Source of the DNA: RI-153 sp963721725
GTDB taxonomy: Bacteria > Chloroflexota > Anaerolineae > Caldilineales > Caldilineaceae
Length of the DNA stretch: 64,000 nucleotides
Assembly (NCBI GenBank): GCA_963721725.1
Contig: CAVRLX010000016.1
Coordinates: 124,001 to 188,000, forward strand
Direction of reading: 5' to 3'
A program made the position numbers and the translations under genes. Below are positions 17,689-26,728 of this stretch, one piece after another. Below the pieces are notes generated by a model. The model saw only the letters and a list, made by a program, of their open reading frames with translations, was not told the DNA's origin and made no database searches. The stretch's first letter is position 1; each line of letters begins with the position of its first letter.

Positions 17689-19671
17689 ATGACGAGTTCT
17701 ATGACAAGATCGCACGTGACTTTGAACACTTCTGACCAAACAATATCGACAGCATTGGCGGGCGCAGCGCTCTCCGCCCTCAAGTCTGTCGATCTGCGCA
17801 ATCCCTCTTTGGCGGATCGACAGGTGCGCCAGCCCGATACTTGGCTGCTGCGCCGCTGCTATCAGGCATTGGCCCTCTATGGCGACGCCAACACCGCCTT
17901 TGCTGCCGCCGAATTAGTGCGCGAACGCGAGACCCTCTCCCCGTTTCGCGTCTTGCCGCCGCTGGCTCGCCGCGCCGTCGCCGATGTGGGTCTGGCGGTT
18001 TCCCTTTCGCAACAGATCCAGACCCTGCGTCACGAGATCAGCCGTCCGCTTGGGCGCAATTTGGCCGAATGGAGCGAGCGGCTGCTGGCGCTGGCCTGCG
18101 CGGCTGCCCATTTGTCCGATAGTGGGCTGGCGCTGGCTGCGCTGGAACGTATGGATCAAGCTGCCGGGGCGTGGACGATGCTCTTTAGCCACAGCGAACG
18201 TCGGGAACTGCTGGCTGACACGGTGGCCCACGTGGGGTTGCATCCACTGACGGTGATGCTCATGCGCCAATCGTTGCGCCAAGAGGGCGAGGTCGGCGCG
18301 CAATTTCTGCAACAGGTGGCTGTTCACGCCGCAACCCAGATCAAAGAGTCCAAAAACGTGGCCCAAAGTCGGCGTTTGCTGCGCCGCTGTGTCGAGATCT
18401 TCCAATACGCCACGCTGACCTCGCTGCTCAGCCGCCGCTATGCCGCTGCGGTCTTTGGGCTGACCGGCGACGTGGGCGCAATTCTGGAGCAAGTCACCAT
18501 TATCGCCAATATCCAAGAGGCGCGCCGCGAAAGCGGCGTGGCCTATCGTGAGGGCGAAGGCAAAGTGTTGCGCCAGGTCAAGCGCCCGCGTGCCAATCTC
18601 GACGCAGATTTTCAACTTTACACCCTCAAAGAGGCGGTTGACCAGGTGGAGGTTGGGGAAATTGTACCGGCCCAACGTCGATTGCTGGCCGAGCGGTTGG
18701 CGCGTTTGGGCACAAGCAGTGATGGCTGGACTGCCGCCGCCACCGCTGGCACGCTCTTGCACCTGGGCGAAATCGACCATGCCATCGCCGTGGTGGATCA
18801 GATTGACCGCCGCGATCCTATGCGCAGCGAGGCATTCCGCGTGTTGGTGGAAGGGCTGCTGGCGGCCAATCGCCCTGATGAAGCGTGGCGGCAGACCCAA
18901 AAAGGAATCGCTTGGGCGCAATCACTGGCCGAACATCACCCCGAACGGCTGACGATCTGGGGCACAGCCGAGGCTTATCTCACCCACGGCCAGGCCAGCC
19001 CCGTCTTGGAGATTCTCAACCGACGACGTTCGCCCGGTCTGTGGGCGTGGCTGCGCCGTCTCTTTGGCGAACTGCCCGGCGAAGAGACACTGCGCGAAGA
19101 TGCGCTGCGTATGTATGCGGCGCTGATTGGCGGCGAGGGCAGCGTTGCTCAGGCGCTGCCTATTTTGGCAACCCTGCGCCGTCAGGCTCCCCAGTCGTTG
19201 GACGGCAAAGCGCTGGCCCTCTTTTACACGGATCATGTGCTGGTTCCGCTGCTTGTCACGGGGCATTATGATCTGGCGTGGTCCTTTTTACAGGATATAC
19301 GGACGGTGTTGGGGCGCATCCTGAGCCGCGAGCAGCCCGCCCGTGTGGAAGCGGTGGCGCTACTGCTGGTGGAACAGTTCGAGGCATTAAGCGCAGCCGC
19401 CCCGCCCGACGAAGTCAACGTTGATCTTGAAAAAGCCCACACCGCCGCCTTTGATCTGCTCACGCACCTGTGGGAGCGCAGCGCTGCCCAGGGCATCTGG
19501 CCCACGGTCTACACCATCGGCGGCTCGCTGCCGTTGGTCATCGCGTTGGCTGGCCCGCAAGCCGTGCTGGAGATTGCGCGCTTTGCGGCGAAGGAGGGGC
19601 ATGTGTGGCGGCGGACAGCGGCGGCAGAATCCACAGAGGAAACGGAAAATGAAGAGATATTGGCTCGATAG
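17689..19671 (+). CDS. Large alpha-solenoid (TPR-like) protein of unknown function
   Basis: About 660 residues, almost entirely helical, with TPR-like helix pairs such as DTWLLRRCYQALALYGDANT, GTLLHLGEIDHAIAVVDQID and LVEGLLAANRPDEAWRQTQK. No signal peptide or catalytic motif is seen. It follows the Cas4-like gene by 28 bp and ends at a strong terminator, so it closes the translin operon. The start is uncertain: ATG 17689 or ATG 17701 (the second has GAG upstream). The frame stays open upstream to 17422 but there overlaps the previous gene and has low-quality composition, so it is excluded. It could scaffold the translin protein (inference only). Confidence 0.7.
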   Translation: MTSSMTRSHVTLNTSDQTISTALAGAALSALKSVDLRNPSLADRQVRQPDTWLLRRCYQALALYGDANTAFAAAELVRERETLSPFRVLPPLARRAVADVGLAVSLSQQIQTLRHEISRPLGRNLAEWSERLLALACAAAHLSDSGLALAALERMDQAAGAWTMLFSHSERRELLADTVAHVGLHPLTVMLMRQSLRQEGEVGAQFLQQVAVHAATQIKESKNVAQSRRLLRRCVEIFQYATLTSLLSRRYAAAVFGLTGDVGAILEQVTIIANIQEARRESGVAYREGEGKVLRQVKRPRANLDADFQLYTLKEAVDQVEVGEIVPAQRRLLAERLARLGTSSDGWTAAATAGTLLHLGEIDHAIAVVDQIDRRDPMRSEAFRVLVEGLLAANRPDEAWRQTQKGIAWAQSLAEHHPERLTIWGTAEAYLTHGQASPVLEILNRRRSPGLWAWLRRLFGELPGEETLREDALRMYAALIGGEGSVAQALPILATLRRQAPQSLDGKALALFYTDHVLVPLLVTGHYDLAWSFLQDIRTVLGRILSREQPARVEAVALLLVEQFEALSAAAPPDEVNVDLEKAHTAAFDLLTHLWERSAAQGIWPTVYTIGGSLPLVIALAGPQAVLEIARFAAKEGHVWRRTAAAESTEETENEEILAR

Positions 19672-19680
19672 CATCGAAAT

Positions 19681-19719
19681 AAAAAGGCCCGGCACACATT
19701 CTGTGTGCCGGGCCTTTTT
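19681..19719. terminator. Bidirectional intrinsic terminator
   Basis: An 18-bp perfect stem from AAAAAGGCCCGGCACACA with a 3-nt loop and a T-run on both strands. It serves the solenoid gene (+) and hppA (-). Confidence 0.92.
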
Positions 19720-19777
19720 ATTTCAGCATGATGCGTGATTCGTCATGAATGAACACGAATTACGCCCATAAATACTT

Positions 19778-21859
19778 CTAGAAAATGTTGAGCAGACCAT
19801 TCCCAAAGGCACTGGCAAAGACCAGGCTGACAATGCTCATCAGCTTGATCAGAATGTTGAGGGCCGGGCCGCTGGTATCCTTGAAAGGATCGCCCACGGT
19901 GTCGCCCACCACGGCGGCTTTGTGCGCGGGTGAATTTTTGCCACCCATCACGCCGGTCTCGATCCACTTTTTGGCATTGTCCCACGCCCCGCCAGCATTC
20001 GCCATCATCACCGCCAGCATGAAGCCAGAGGCAATCGAGCCGATTAACATACCGGCCACAGCTTCTTTGCCCAAGATAAAGCCCACGAGCAGCGGAACCA
20101 CCACCGCCAGCGCGCCGGGGAGAATCATCTCGCGCAGGGCGCTTTGGGTGCTAATTGCCACACAGGTCTTGTAATCCGGGCGACCGGTGCCGTCCATCAG
20201 GCCGGGGATCTCGCGGAACTGGCGGCGCACTTCCATTACAATCTGATACGCAGCCTTGCCCACCGCCGTCATGGTGAGGGCAGCGAAAAGATAGGGCAGC
20301 ATCGCGCCGATGAGCAGACCAGGGATCATTTCCGAGTCGAGCAGGCTCAAATCCGCAGGCGTGAGACCGGCGGCTTGAATATAGGCCGCCATCAAGGCCA
20401 GGGCGGTCAACACCGCCGAGCCAATCGCAAAGCCCTTGCCCGTGGCCGCCGTGGTGTTGCCCAGGCTATCCAGAGCGTCGGTGCGCTCGCGCACTTCGTC
20501 GGGTAGATCACTCATTTCGGCGATACCGCCGGCGTTGTCCGCCACAGGCCCATAGGCATCCGTTGCCAGGGTCACGCCCAAAGTGGAGAGCATCCCTACG
20601 CCAGCCAGCGCCACAGCAAAGAGACCCCCATTGAGGCCGCTCACCGCGCCGCCCAGCCAGAGTGAAAGGATAATCGCCACGGCGACAATTAATACCGGGG
20701 CCACTGTGCTGACCATGCCCACAGCCAGCCCTTCAATAATCAGGGTTGCCGCCCCGGTTTCCGAAGCTTTGGCAATGCCCTGGGTGGGCTTTTCAGTGTA
20801 GCTGGTGTAATACTCGGTAAAGTAGCCGATGCCGTTTCCGGCCACCAGCCCCACCACCACCACAAAGAAGAAATTCCAATCAACCCCAGTCATGGCGACC
20901 AAAATCGCCGTAAAAACCAGCACCAGCGCCGATGCACCATAAATAGCCCGGCGCAGCGTGTTAAGCAGATCTTCCTGGGTGGCGCCCTCTTCGGTGCGCA
21001 CAAGGAAAGTGCCCACCAGCGCGGCAATCACACCAACCGCAGCCACGAGGAAGGGCAGCATAATCAGCGCCTCGGCTCCGACCAGCGCTTCGGCCCCAGA
21101 TTGAGCGGCGATAATCGCCCCCAGCGCCGCCGCAGCAATAATCGAACCGCTGTAGCTCTCGAAGAGATCCGCACCCATGCCGGCCACATCGCCCACATTG
21201 TCGCCCACGTTGTCGGCAATCACGGCGGGGTTGCGGGGATCATCTTCGGGGATGCCCTGCTCCACCTTGCCCACCAGATCCGCGCCCACGTCGGCAGCCT
21301 TGGTGTAAATGCCACCGCCCACACGGGCAAAGAGCGCAATTGAACTGGCCCCAAAGCCAAAGCCGGTGATATAGGTAATGGTCTGCTCCAGGCTCACACC
21401 CATGTTGGTAAAGAAGAAGTACAGCCCCGTCAACCCCAACAGGCTAAAGCTCACCACCGCCATGCCCATAATCGAGCCGCTGGCAAAGGCCACGCGCAGC
21501 CCGTCGTTCAGGCTTTTGCTGGCAGCGGCAGCCGTGCGCACATTGGCACGTACGGCTGTAAACATGCCCAAATAGCCTGCCGCGCCCGAGGCCACCGCGC
21601 CGAGAACAAAGCTAATCGCGGTCTGCCAGTTGAGAAAGAGCGCGATCACCGCCGCCACGATCACAACGAAAACGGCGAGGAACGAGTATTCACGGTTAAG
21701 AAAAGCCGCCGCGCCTTCTTGAATGGCTGCGGCAATCGAGCGCATCTTGTCGTTGCCGGTGTCCATCCGCAGCACACGCACCATTTGTATGACAAGATAG
21801 ACCAGCCCGATCAGGGCTACCACCATTGTAAAACCGATTGCATTGTTCCCATTTAGCAA
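19778..21859 (-). CDS. hppA: K+-dependent membrane-bound pyrophosphatase
   Basis: This ion-pumping pyrophosphatase (about 693 residues, roughly 16 helices) couples PPi hydrolysis to H+ or Na+ transport. Signature blocks are present: DVGADLVGKVEQGIPEDDPRNPAVIADNVGDN (given in parts: DVGADLVGKVE and NPAVIADNVGDN), DAYGPVADNAGG and NAGGAWDNAKKWIE. In GNTTAATGKGFAIGSA the Ala and Gly at the two diagnostic positions indicate the K+-dependent class rather than the Lys/Thr type. The TTG at 21859 is preferred, as GGAGG lies 7 bases upstream; an in-frame ATG at 21883 lies upstream of that Shine-Dalgarno. A long structured leader with a terminator precedes the gene, suggesting regulated read-through. 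Confidence 0.95.
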   Translation of the reverse strand: MLNGNNAIGFTMVVALIGLVYLVIQMVRVLRMDTGNDKMRSIAAAIQEGAAAFLNREYSFLAVFVVIVAAVIALFLNWQTAISFVLGAVASGAAGYLGMFTAVRANVRTAAAASKSLNDGLRVAFASGSIMGMAVVSFSLLGLTGLYFFFTNMGVSLEQTITYITGFGFGASSIALFARVGGGIYTKAADVGADLVGKVEQGIPEDDPRNPAVIADNVGDNVGDVAGMGADLFESYSGSIIAAAALGAIIAAQSGAEALVGAEALIMLPFLVAAVGVIAALVGTFLVRTEEGATQEDLLNTLRRAIYGASALVLVFTAILVAMTGVDWNFFFVVVVGLVAGNGIGYFTEYYTSYTEKPTQGIAKASETGAATLIIEGLAVGMVSTVAPVLIVAVAIILSLWLGGAVSGLNGGLFAVALAGVGMLSTLGVTLATDAYGPVADNAGGIAEMSDLPDEVRERTDALDSLGNTTAATGKGFAIGSAVLTALALMAAYIQAAGLTPADLSLLDSEMIPGLLIGAMLPYLFAALTMTAVGKAAYQIVMEVRRQFREIPGLMDGTGRPDYKTCVAISTQSALREMILPGALAVVVPLLVGFILGKEAVAGMLIGSIASGFMLAVMMANAGGAWDNAKKWIETGVMGGKNSPAHKAAVVGDTVGDPFKDTSGPALNILIKLMSIVSLVFASAFGNGLLNIF

Positions 21860-21917
21860 GGTACTTCCTCCTTTGCCATCCACAGAAAGCGTCTAGTATT
21901 GATAAAAACAATTTGTA

Positions 21918-21940
21918 CAAAAAGCGCCCACAGAGGCGCT
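21918..21940 (-). terminator. Intrinsic terminator inside the hppA leader
   Basis: On the minus strand AGCGCC, a 6-nt loop and GGCGCT are followed by a run of T. It stands about 60 nt before the hppA start codon, in the right place for an attenuator rather than an end-of-gene signal. Confidence 0.75.
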
Positions 21941-22072
21941 TTCAGCCCATAAAAATAGCCTCTGCCGTGAGCATGTCTGCTCGCAGAGGCCAGGAATAGC
22001 CTGCTGCCACATCTTTGTAGCAATCTTCCAAACGGAGAGGTTTTGTGCCAGCTTTCACAAGCATGACATTGA
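21918..22072 (-). promoter_or_regulatory. Structured 5' leader of hppA, candidate riboswitch or attenuator
   Basis: Between the probable promoter and the start codon lie about 210 nt with several hairpins: TTGTG...CACAA, TGCTAC...GTGGCA, and a long one from GCCTCTGC (paired with GCAGAGGC at 21958-21990, with an inner GAGCA/TGCTC pair), followed by the terminator at 21918-21940. The arrangement of aptamer-like region plus terminator is typical of cis-regulatory RNA. I could not match it to the consensus of c-di-GMP, c-di-AMP, fluoride, SAM, TPP, cobalamin or glycine riboswitches. Confidence 0.5.
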
Positions 22073-22078
22073 TATAAC

Positions 22079-22108
22079 ATTCTATGGTAGGGCAAAGGGG
22101 AAAGTCAA
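22079..22108 (-). promoter_or_regulatory. Probable hppA promoter
   Basis: On the minus strand TTGACT (22108-22103), an 18-bp spacer and TAGAAT (22084-22079). Predicted RNA start is near 22072. Confidence 0.6.
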
Positions 22109-22161
22109 ATTTTTAGGCAAACTTGAAAGAATGCTTCCAATTGTGCGAATGGCGAAGAGAA

Positions 22162-22334
22162 GACGAAAGACGATAGACGAATGGTAACGATACAGGTGCG
22201 ACGCACTCGCCAACGGAAGTTGGTTGTGAAAAGCGTGGGTGGCGAGTGCGTCGCCCCCTAGACACGTATCGTTACAACGAATAGATTGTTACATGCCAAG
22301 TCATACATTCATCTATCGTCCATCGTCTTTCGTC
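22162..22334. repeat. Outer inverted repeat around element copy C
   Basis: GACGAAAGACGATAGACGAA at 22162-22181 is matched in inverse by 22306-22334 (ending CGTCTTTCGTC, with about 7 extra bases). The two arms enclose the MITE-like copy at 22184-22275, so one palindrome sits inside another. The rest of this 490-bp gap is the hppA promoter and leader. Confidence 0.65.
22184..22275. mobile_element. MITE-like palindromic element, copy C
   Basis: A 92-bp copy with outer ends GTAACGATACAGG and CGTATCGTTAC and arms GGTGCGACGCACTCGCC and GGCGAGTGCGTCGCC. The 8 bp flanks are GACGAATG and AACGAATA, identical at the six inner positions, consistent with an aged 8-bp target duplication. Confidence 0.72.
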
Positions 22335-22349
22335 ACCTTATCTGTCACC

Positions 22350-24893
22350 TTATCTGTATAGCCTGTTGTAGTGATAATAGTGCGCGAGAATGCGTTCCAC
22401 GTAGAGACGCGGCTCGTCCAGCGTCATCAGCTCCACAAAGAGTGTTTCGTCTCCGGCGGTCAGCCGTTGCCATGTGGCAGCGTTGCCCGGCCCGGCGTTA
22501 TAGCCAGCCAGCGCGGCCACGATGCTATCGTTTACATAATCGCGTACCCAATCTAAATAGAAGGTACCAAATTTAACATTAATGTGCGGGCGATAGATCA
22601 GGTCGTTGGAATAGTTGGGATAGTTGATGCGCCCTGCGATCTCTTGGCCCGTGCTAGGGATGATCTGTGCCAATCCCTGCGCCGCGGCATAGGAGCGCGC
22701 GCCCTCTTCAAAGAGGCTCTCTTGGCGGATCAGGCTGTAAAAGAGCAGCGGGTCGAGATCGTTGACGGCGGCTTCGGCGTCCACCAATTCGCTAAAGTGA
22801 ATGGGATAGGCGATCTTTTGCAGAAAGATGGGCGCATCTTCCACCAGTGTGGCCCCACTCAACGTTAATAAGCGGGTGGCAGCGCTAATGCTATGGCGGT
22901 ACGTGCCGATCTCCTCAAAATGCAGGGTCAGAGCATAAAGCGCAGCCGGGTTATCTTGATAGCGGTTATAGACCCGATCCAAGAGGGCCAAGCCTTCGCC
23001 ACGCCGATCCAACGTCAGCAACAGTTCGCCCGCGGCCAGATCAGCATCGGCCAGCAGCGCAGGCGTCAACCTACCTAACGCTGCGGCGGGGAGTTGCATC
23101 TGCTCCGCCAGCCAGCGGTCGGCAAAAGCGCGGCTGCCATCATCCCCGGCCAGAGTGGAGGCCGGATTGGGCAGCGCTTCCACGGCATCAAAGAGATTCT
23201 GGCGCACGGTGCCAGCCAGAGCCAGTCCTGCCAGCACGCCATAATAGGTGTCCGGTTCACGCGCAACCAGAGTTTGCCATTGCGCTCTGGCTTCATCCTC
23301 TTCGCCCAAGGCAGCGTGGGCGCGTCCTCGCCAATAGGCGGCGGCTTGCCAGCGGCTTTCGGGATACCCGCTTTGCAGACGGCTGAAACTACTGCGCGCC
23401 TGGGCATAGAGTTTGTTGACCATGGAGCCGATGCCCAGCACATAGAGCGCCCGCGGCGCCCGCTCACTGTTCGGGAAACCATCCACCAACGTCAAGAAAT
23501 CGGCGGCGGCTTCGATCTGATTATCGGCGCTAATCGCAGAGAGGGCGCTGCGCCAGAGCGCTTCGGCGGCCAGTGAATCCTGGGGATGTTCGCGGGCAAA
23601 GGTGCGCAGGATGCGCCGCCCGTTGGTATCATCCCCACGCAGGATCTCTATGCGCGCTTTGTCTAACCAAGCCTGCCCAAAACAGGTGCAGTCAGGGTAG
23701 TTGGCGATGACTTGCTCCAAAAAGGTCTGGGCTTCGGCCCAATTGCCCAACGCCAGGTGAGATTGTCCCAGACCCAACACAGCCCGCCCAGCCCGCGCCT
23801 CATCGGGCGACTGCGCCAAGAAGGCGGTGAAGGCGTCAATCGCCGGGTAATAGGCTTCGGCGTTAAGATCAATGATGCCACGCACAAAGAGATCGACGGC
23901 CACATCCCGATCCACCAATGCGGCCAATGCTGGATAGGACGAGCGGCTTTCGGGATAGTCGTCGATAACGCTTTGCCACCGCGCCAGCGCCGTGGTGGGA
24001 TCATCGGCCTCAGCATAGGCGTTGCCAGCTTTGGTGGCAAGGCTGGCTCGATAGGTGGGGTTTTCGGCAAAGGCGAGAATCTCATCATAGACCGCTGCCG
24101 CCGCTGCCCACTGCCCGGCGGATTCGAGCATGGTGGCCGCGGATTCGAGTAGGCGGGCCTGGGTGACGCGATTTTCTACGGGGTCGGCGGCGCGTTGATA
24201 ATCGGCGGCAGCTCCAGCATAGTTGCCCGCCGAGCGCCGAATTTCGGCCACCAGTTCGTAGATCACTTCGGTGAGTTCGGGGTGACTTTGCAAAAAGCGC
24301 AGATAGGCGTTCACGGCTTCGTCGGCACGGCCCAGACCAACCAATGCTTCGGCGCGCAAAAAGACGATCTGTGTGCGTTTTTCGTCATCCGCGGGCAGCG
24401 CATCGACCCCACGCTCAAACTCTTCGATCATCGCCAGCGCCTGAGCATCGTTGTCTTCGGCCAGATAGGACTCCACCAGCCGATAGCGCGCGGTGGACGC
24501 CAGCGCCGCATCCACGTCGGGATCGGCCAGCAGTTCCAAGAGCAGCCACTGCTCCTCGGTGTAATAGCCATAGCGATGCAGGCGCGCCGCTTCGTCCAAC
24601 CGGGCGTGGGGCAGGGGCGTGGGGCCATCTGTGGGCGTGGGCGCGGTTTCTTGGACGCTTCTCGGCTCTGTGTTGGCGGCTGTGTTGGCGGCTGTGTCAT
24701 CGGGCATGGGCGTCGGCGTAAACGTGGGCACAAGCACCGGCACGCTCAGCGCGGCGGGGGTTCCCAGATCAATCGTCACCACAGGCGGAGGTTGTCTCTG
24801 CCAGCGGCTGATGCCCCAGAAAAGGGCCAATACCACGAGCAAGGCTGGGATCAGCCAGAGTAGCATTTTTCGGTTCATGGGAGAATTATTCAT
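22350..24893 (-). CDS. Membrane-anchored lytic transglycosylase with TPR-like repeats
   Basis: The 847-residue protein cuts the peptidoglycan glycan strand. It has an N-terminal membrane anchor (KMLLWLIPALLVVLALFWGI), a Thr/Pro-rich linker, a long series of TPR-like helices (about 100-600), and a C-terminal Slt/MltC-type GEWL domain. The catalytic Glu is in LLFYSLIRQES (about residue 725), followed by GLAQIIPSTGQEIA and AALAGYNAGPGNAATW. The layout resembles Slt70 with an added anchor. The start ATG at 24893 is chosen; an upstream in-frame start falls inside element copy D. ATG 24878 is an alternative. It is divergent from gatB. Confidence 0.92.
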   Translation of the reverse strand: MNNSPMNRKMLLWLIPALLVVLALFWGISRWQRQPPPVVTIDLGTPAALSVPVLVPTFTPTPMPDDTAANTAANTEPRSVQETAPTPTDGPTPLPHARLDEAARLHRYGYYTEEQWLLLELLADPDVDAALASTARYRLVESYLAEDNDAQALAMIEEFERGVDALPADDEKRTQIVFLRAEALVGLGRADEAVNAYLRFLQSHPELTEVIYELVAEIRRSAGNYAGAAADYQRAADPVENRVTQARLLESAATMLESAGQWAAAAAVYDEILAFAENPTYRASLATKAGNAYAEADDPTTALARWQSVIDDYPESRSSYPALAALVDRDVAVDLFVRGIIDLNAEAYYPAIDAFTAFLAQSPDEARAGRAVLGLGQSHLALGNWAEAQTFLEQVIANYPDCTCFGQAWLDKARIEILRGDDTNGRRILRTFAREHPQDSLAAEALWRSALSAISADNQIEAAADFLTLVDGFPNSERAPRALYVLGIGSMVNKLYAQARSSFSRLQSGYPESRWQAAAYWRGRAHAALGEEDEARAQWQTLVAREPDTYYGVLAGLALAGTVRQNLFDAVEALPNPASTLAGDDGSRAFADRWLAEQMQLPAAALGRLTPALLADADLAAGELLLTLDRRGEGLALLDRVYNRYQDNPAALYALTLHFEEIGTYRHSISAATRLLTLSGATLVEDAPIFLQKIAYPIHFSELVDAEAAVNDLDPLLFYSLIRQESLFEEGARSYAAAQGLAQIIPSTGQEIAGRINYPNYSNDLIYRPHINVKFGTFYLDWVRDYVNDSIVAALAGYNAGPGNAATWQRLTAGDETLFVELMTLDEPRLYVERILAHYYHYNRLYR

Positions 24894-24902
24894 AATAGAT
24901 TG

Positions 24903-24994
24903 GTAACTATACGGGCTAGGGTGCGACGCACTCGCCACACGAGCGTTTCACAACCGTCCTACTCCTGGCGAGTGCGTCGCACCTGAGTAGGTAC
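24903..24994. mobile_element. MITE-like palindromic element, copy D (inverted orientation)
   Basis: A 92-bp copy between the transglycosylase and gatB starts. Arms are GGGTGCGACGCACTCGCC and GGCGAGTGCGTCGCACCTG. Its centre (CACGAGCGTTTCACAACC) matches the reverse complement of copy B, so it is inserted in the opposite sense. Flanking 8-mers share only ATTG, so no clear target duplication. Confidence 0.7.
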
Positions 24995-25131
24995 GATTAT
25001 TGTTCATTATTTTGGGAGAGGTAGGTTCTACCCTTCACTGGTCTGTTTGTGGGCGTTCCGCGGCTATGCTATGATGCGGCAATTGTGACCGACAATTGTG
25101 ACAGCCCCTTTCACGCTAGAACGAATAGACC

Positions 25132-26632
25132 ATGAGCGCAGTTCCCAAGACAGAAACCCTTGCCGAAACCTATCAAACTGTGGTAGGGATGGAAGTCCAC
25201 GCCCAGTTGCTGACGCGCACCAAGATGTTCTGCCGATGCAGCACGGATTATCAGGGCGATCCGCCCAATACGCATACTTGCCCCACGTGCCTGGGCTTGC
25301 CCGGCGCCATGCCGGTCATGAACCGCGCCGCCGTGGAGGCAACGATCAAAACCGGGCTGGCGTTGAATTGCCAGATTGCCAAGAGTGCGGTCTTTGCCGC
25401 GCAAGAACTATCATTACCCCGATCTTCCCAAAGGTTACCAGATTTCTCAGTACGAATTGCCCCTATGTGAGCATGGCTGGGTGGAAGTGGATCTGCCTGA
25501 CGGCAGCAGCAAGCGCATTGGCATCCATCGCGTCCATTTGGAAGAGGATACTGGCAAGAATATCCACGACGGTAGTTTTACCCTGGTCGATCTCAACCGG
25601 GCGGGCATGCCCCTGATGGAAATTGTTACCGAGGCCGATATTGCCAGCCCGGAGGAAGCCTATGCCTTTCTCACCAAGTTGCGCACAATTTTGCGCTATT
25701 TGGGCGTCAACAGCGGCGACATGGAAAAAGGCGCGCTGCGCTGCGAACCCAATATCAGCATCCGCACGGCGGAACAGGCCAGCCGCGGTGACTATGGCAC
25801 CAAAGTCGAGGTGAAAAATCTCAACAGTTTGCGCGCCGTGCGCAGCGCTATTGCCTACGAGACAGTCCGCCAGGCTGGCGTCATTGACGGCGGCGGCAGC
25901 GTGAAACAGGTCAATATGGGCTGGGACGAAGAGGCCCAGCGCACAGTGTTGCAGCGCAGCAAGGAAAGCTCGGAGGATTACCGCTACTTCCCCGAACCCG
26001 ATCTGCCGCCCCTGTTTGTGACGCAGGAATGGATCGAACAGATCCGCGCGACACTGCCCGAACTGCCCGATGCCCGCATTGCCCGCTATGTAGAGGCGTG
26101 GGGCGTGCGCCGCACCGATGCCGAAATTCTCACGGCGGAGCGGCAAGTGGCGGAATTTTTCGAGGCAGCGGTGGCGGTTTATGGCACAGACGCTGACAAG
26201 CCGAAGCGCATGGCAAACTGGTTCACTGGCGAGCTTTTCCGCCTGATCTACGCCGCGGGCGATGCCCAGGATCTGCGCCAGATCAGCGAGTTGCCCATCC
26301 AGCCAGACCAGATGGCGGCGCTGCTGCGTCTGCTCGACGAAAAGACGATTAACATGAACATTGCCAAAAAAGTGTTGGAGATGATGGCAGCGGGCGGTGA
26401 TGCTCCCCAGGCCATTATTGAGCGTGAAGGCTGGGCGGTGGTCAGCGACACGGCGGTAATTGATGCCTCGATTATGGCGATTCTCGACGCCAACCCTGAC
26501 GAACTGGCCCGCTACCGTGGCGGCGAAGAGAAGCTTTTCGGCTTCTTCATGGGGCAGACCATGCGCGCCACCCGCGGCCAGGGCGATCCCGCCACGGTGC
26601 GCCAGCGCTTGCAGGACCTGCTGGCGGGATAA
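25132..26632 (+). CDS. gatB: Asp-tRNA(Asn)/Glu-tRNA(Gln) amidotransferase subunit B, frameshifted
   Basis: GatB is the kinase/amidotransferase subunit that turns misacylated Glu-tRNA(Gln) or Asp-tRNA(Asn) into the amide. The N-terminal frame shows ETYQTVVGMEVHAQLLTRTK and the zinc-type cysteines (FCRCS, CPTCLGLPGAMPV). The second frame continues RKNYHYPDLPKGYQISQYE to the end, including the C-terminal GatB/YqeY domain. The frames join at about 25396-25401, where removing one base from GCCGCGCAAG restores FARKNYHYPDLP, the conserved sequence. Joined length is about 499 residues, slightly over the usual 475-490. Because gatB is generally essential in bacteria lacking GlnRS, the shift is probably a sequencing error. 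gatA and gatC are not in the window. Confidence 0.93.
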
Positions 26633-26650
26633 GTGAAGTGTGAAGTATGA

Positions 26651-26703
26651 AGAAAGAGGAGAGGGGCGTCTCGCCAAGTGCGAGACGCCCCTCTCCTCTT
26701 TCT
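26651..26703. terminator. Strong bidirectional terminator
   Basis: A 23-bp perfect stem, from AGAAAGAGGAGAGGGGCGTC on, with a 7-nt loop between gatB (+) and the SIMPL gene (-). The T-rich tails serve both strands. Confidence 0.92.
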
Positions 26704-26728
26704 TCTTCAGAAATCTTTATTCTTTTGC

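Noticed and set aside
21918..22072. Known riboswitch class (c-di-GMP-I, c-di-AMP, fluoride) in the hppA leader
   Set aside because: Conserved core strings of these classes were not found; only the general architecture fits.
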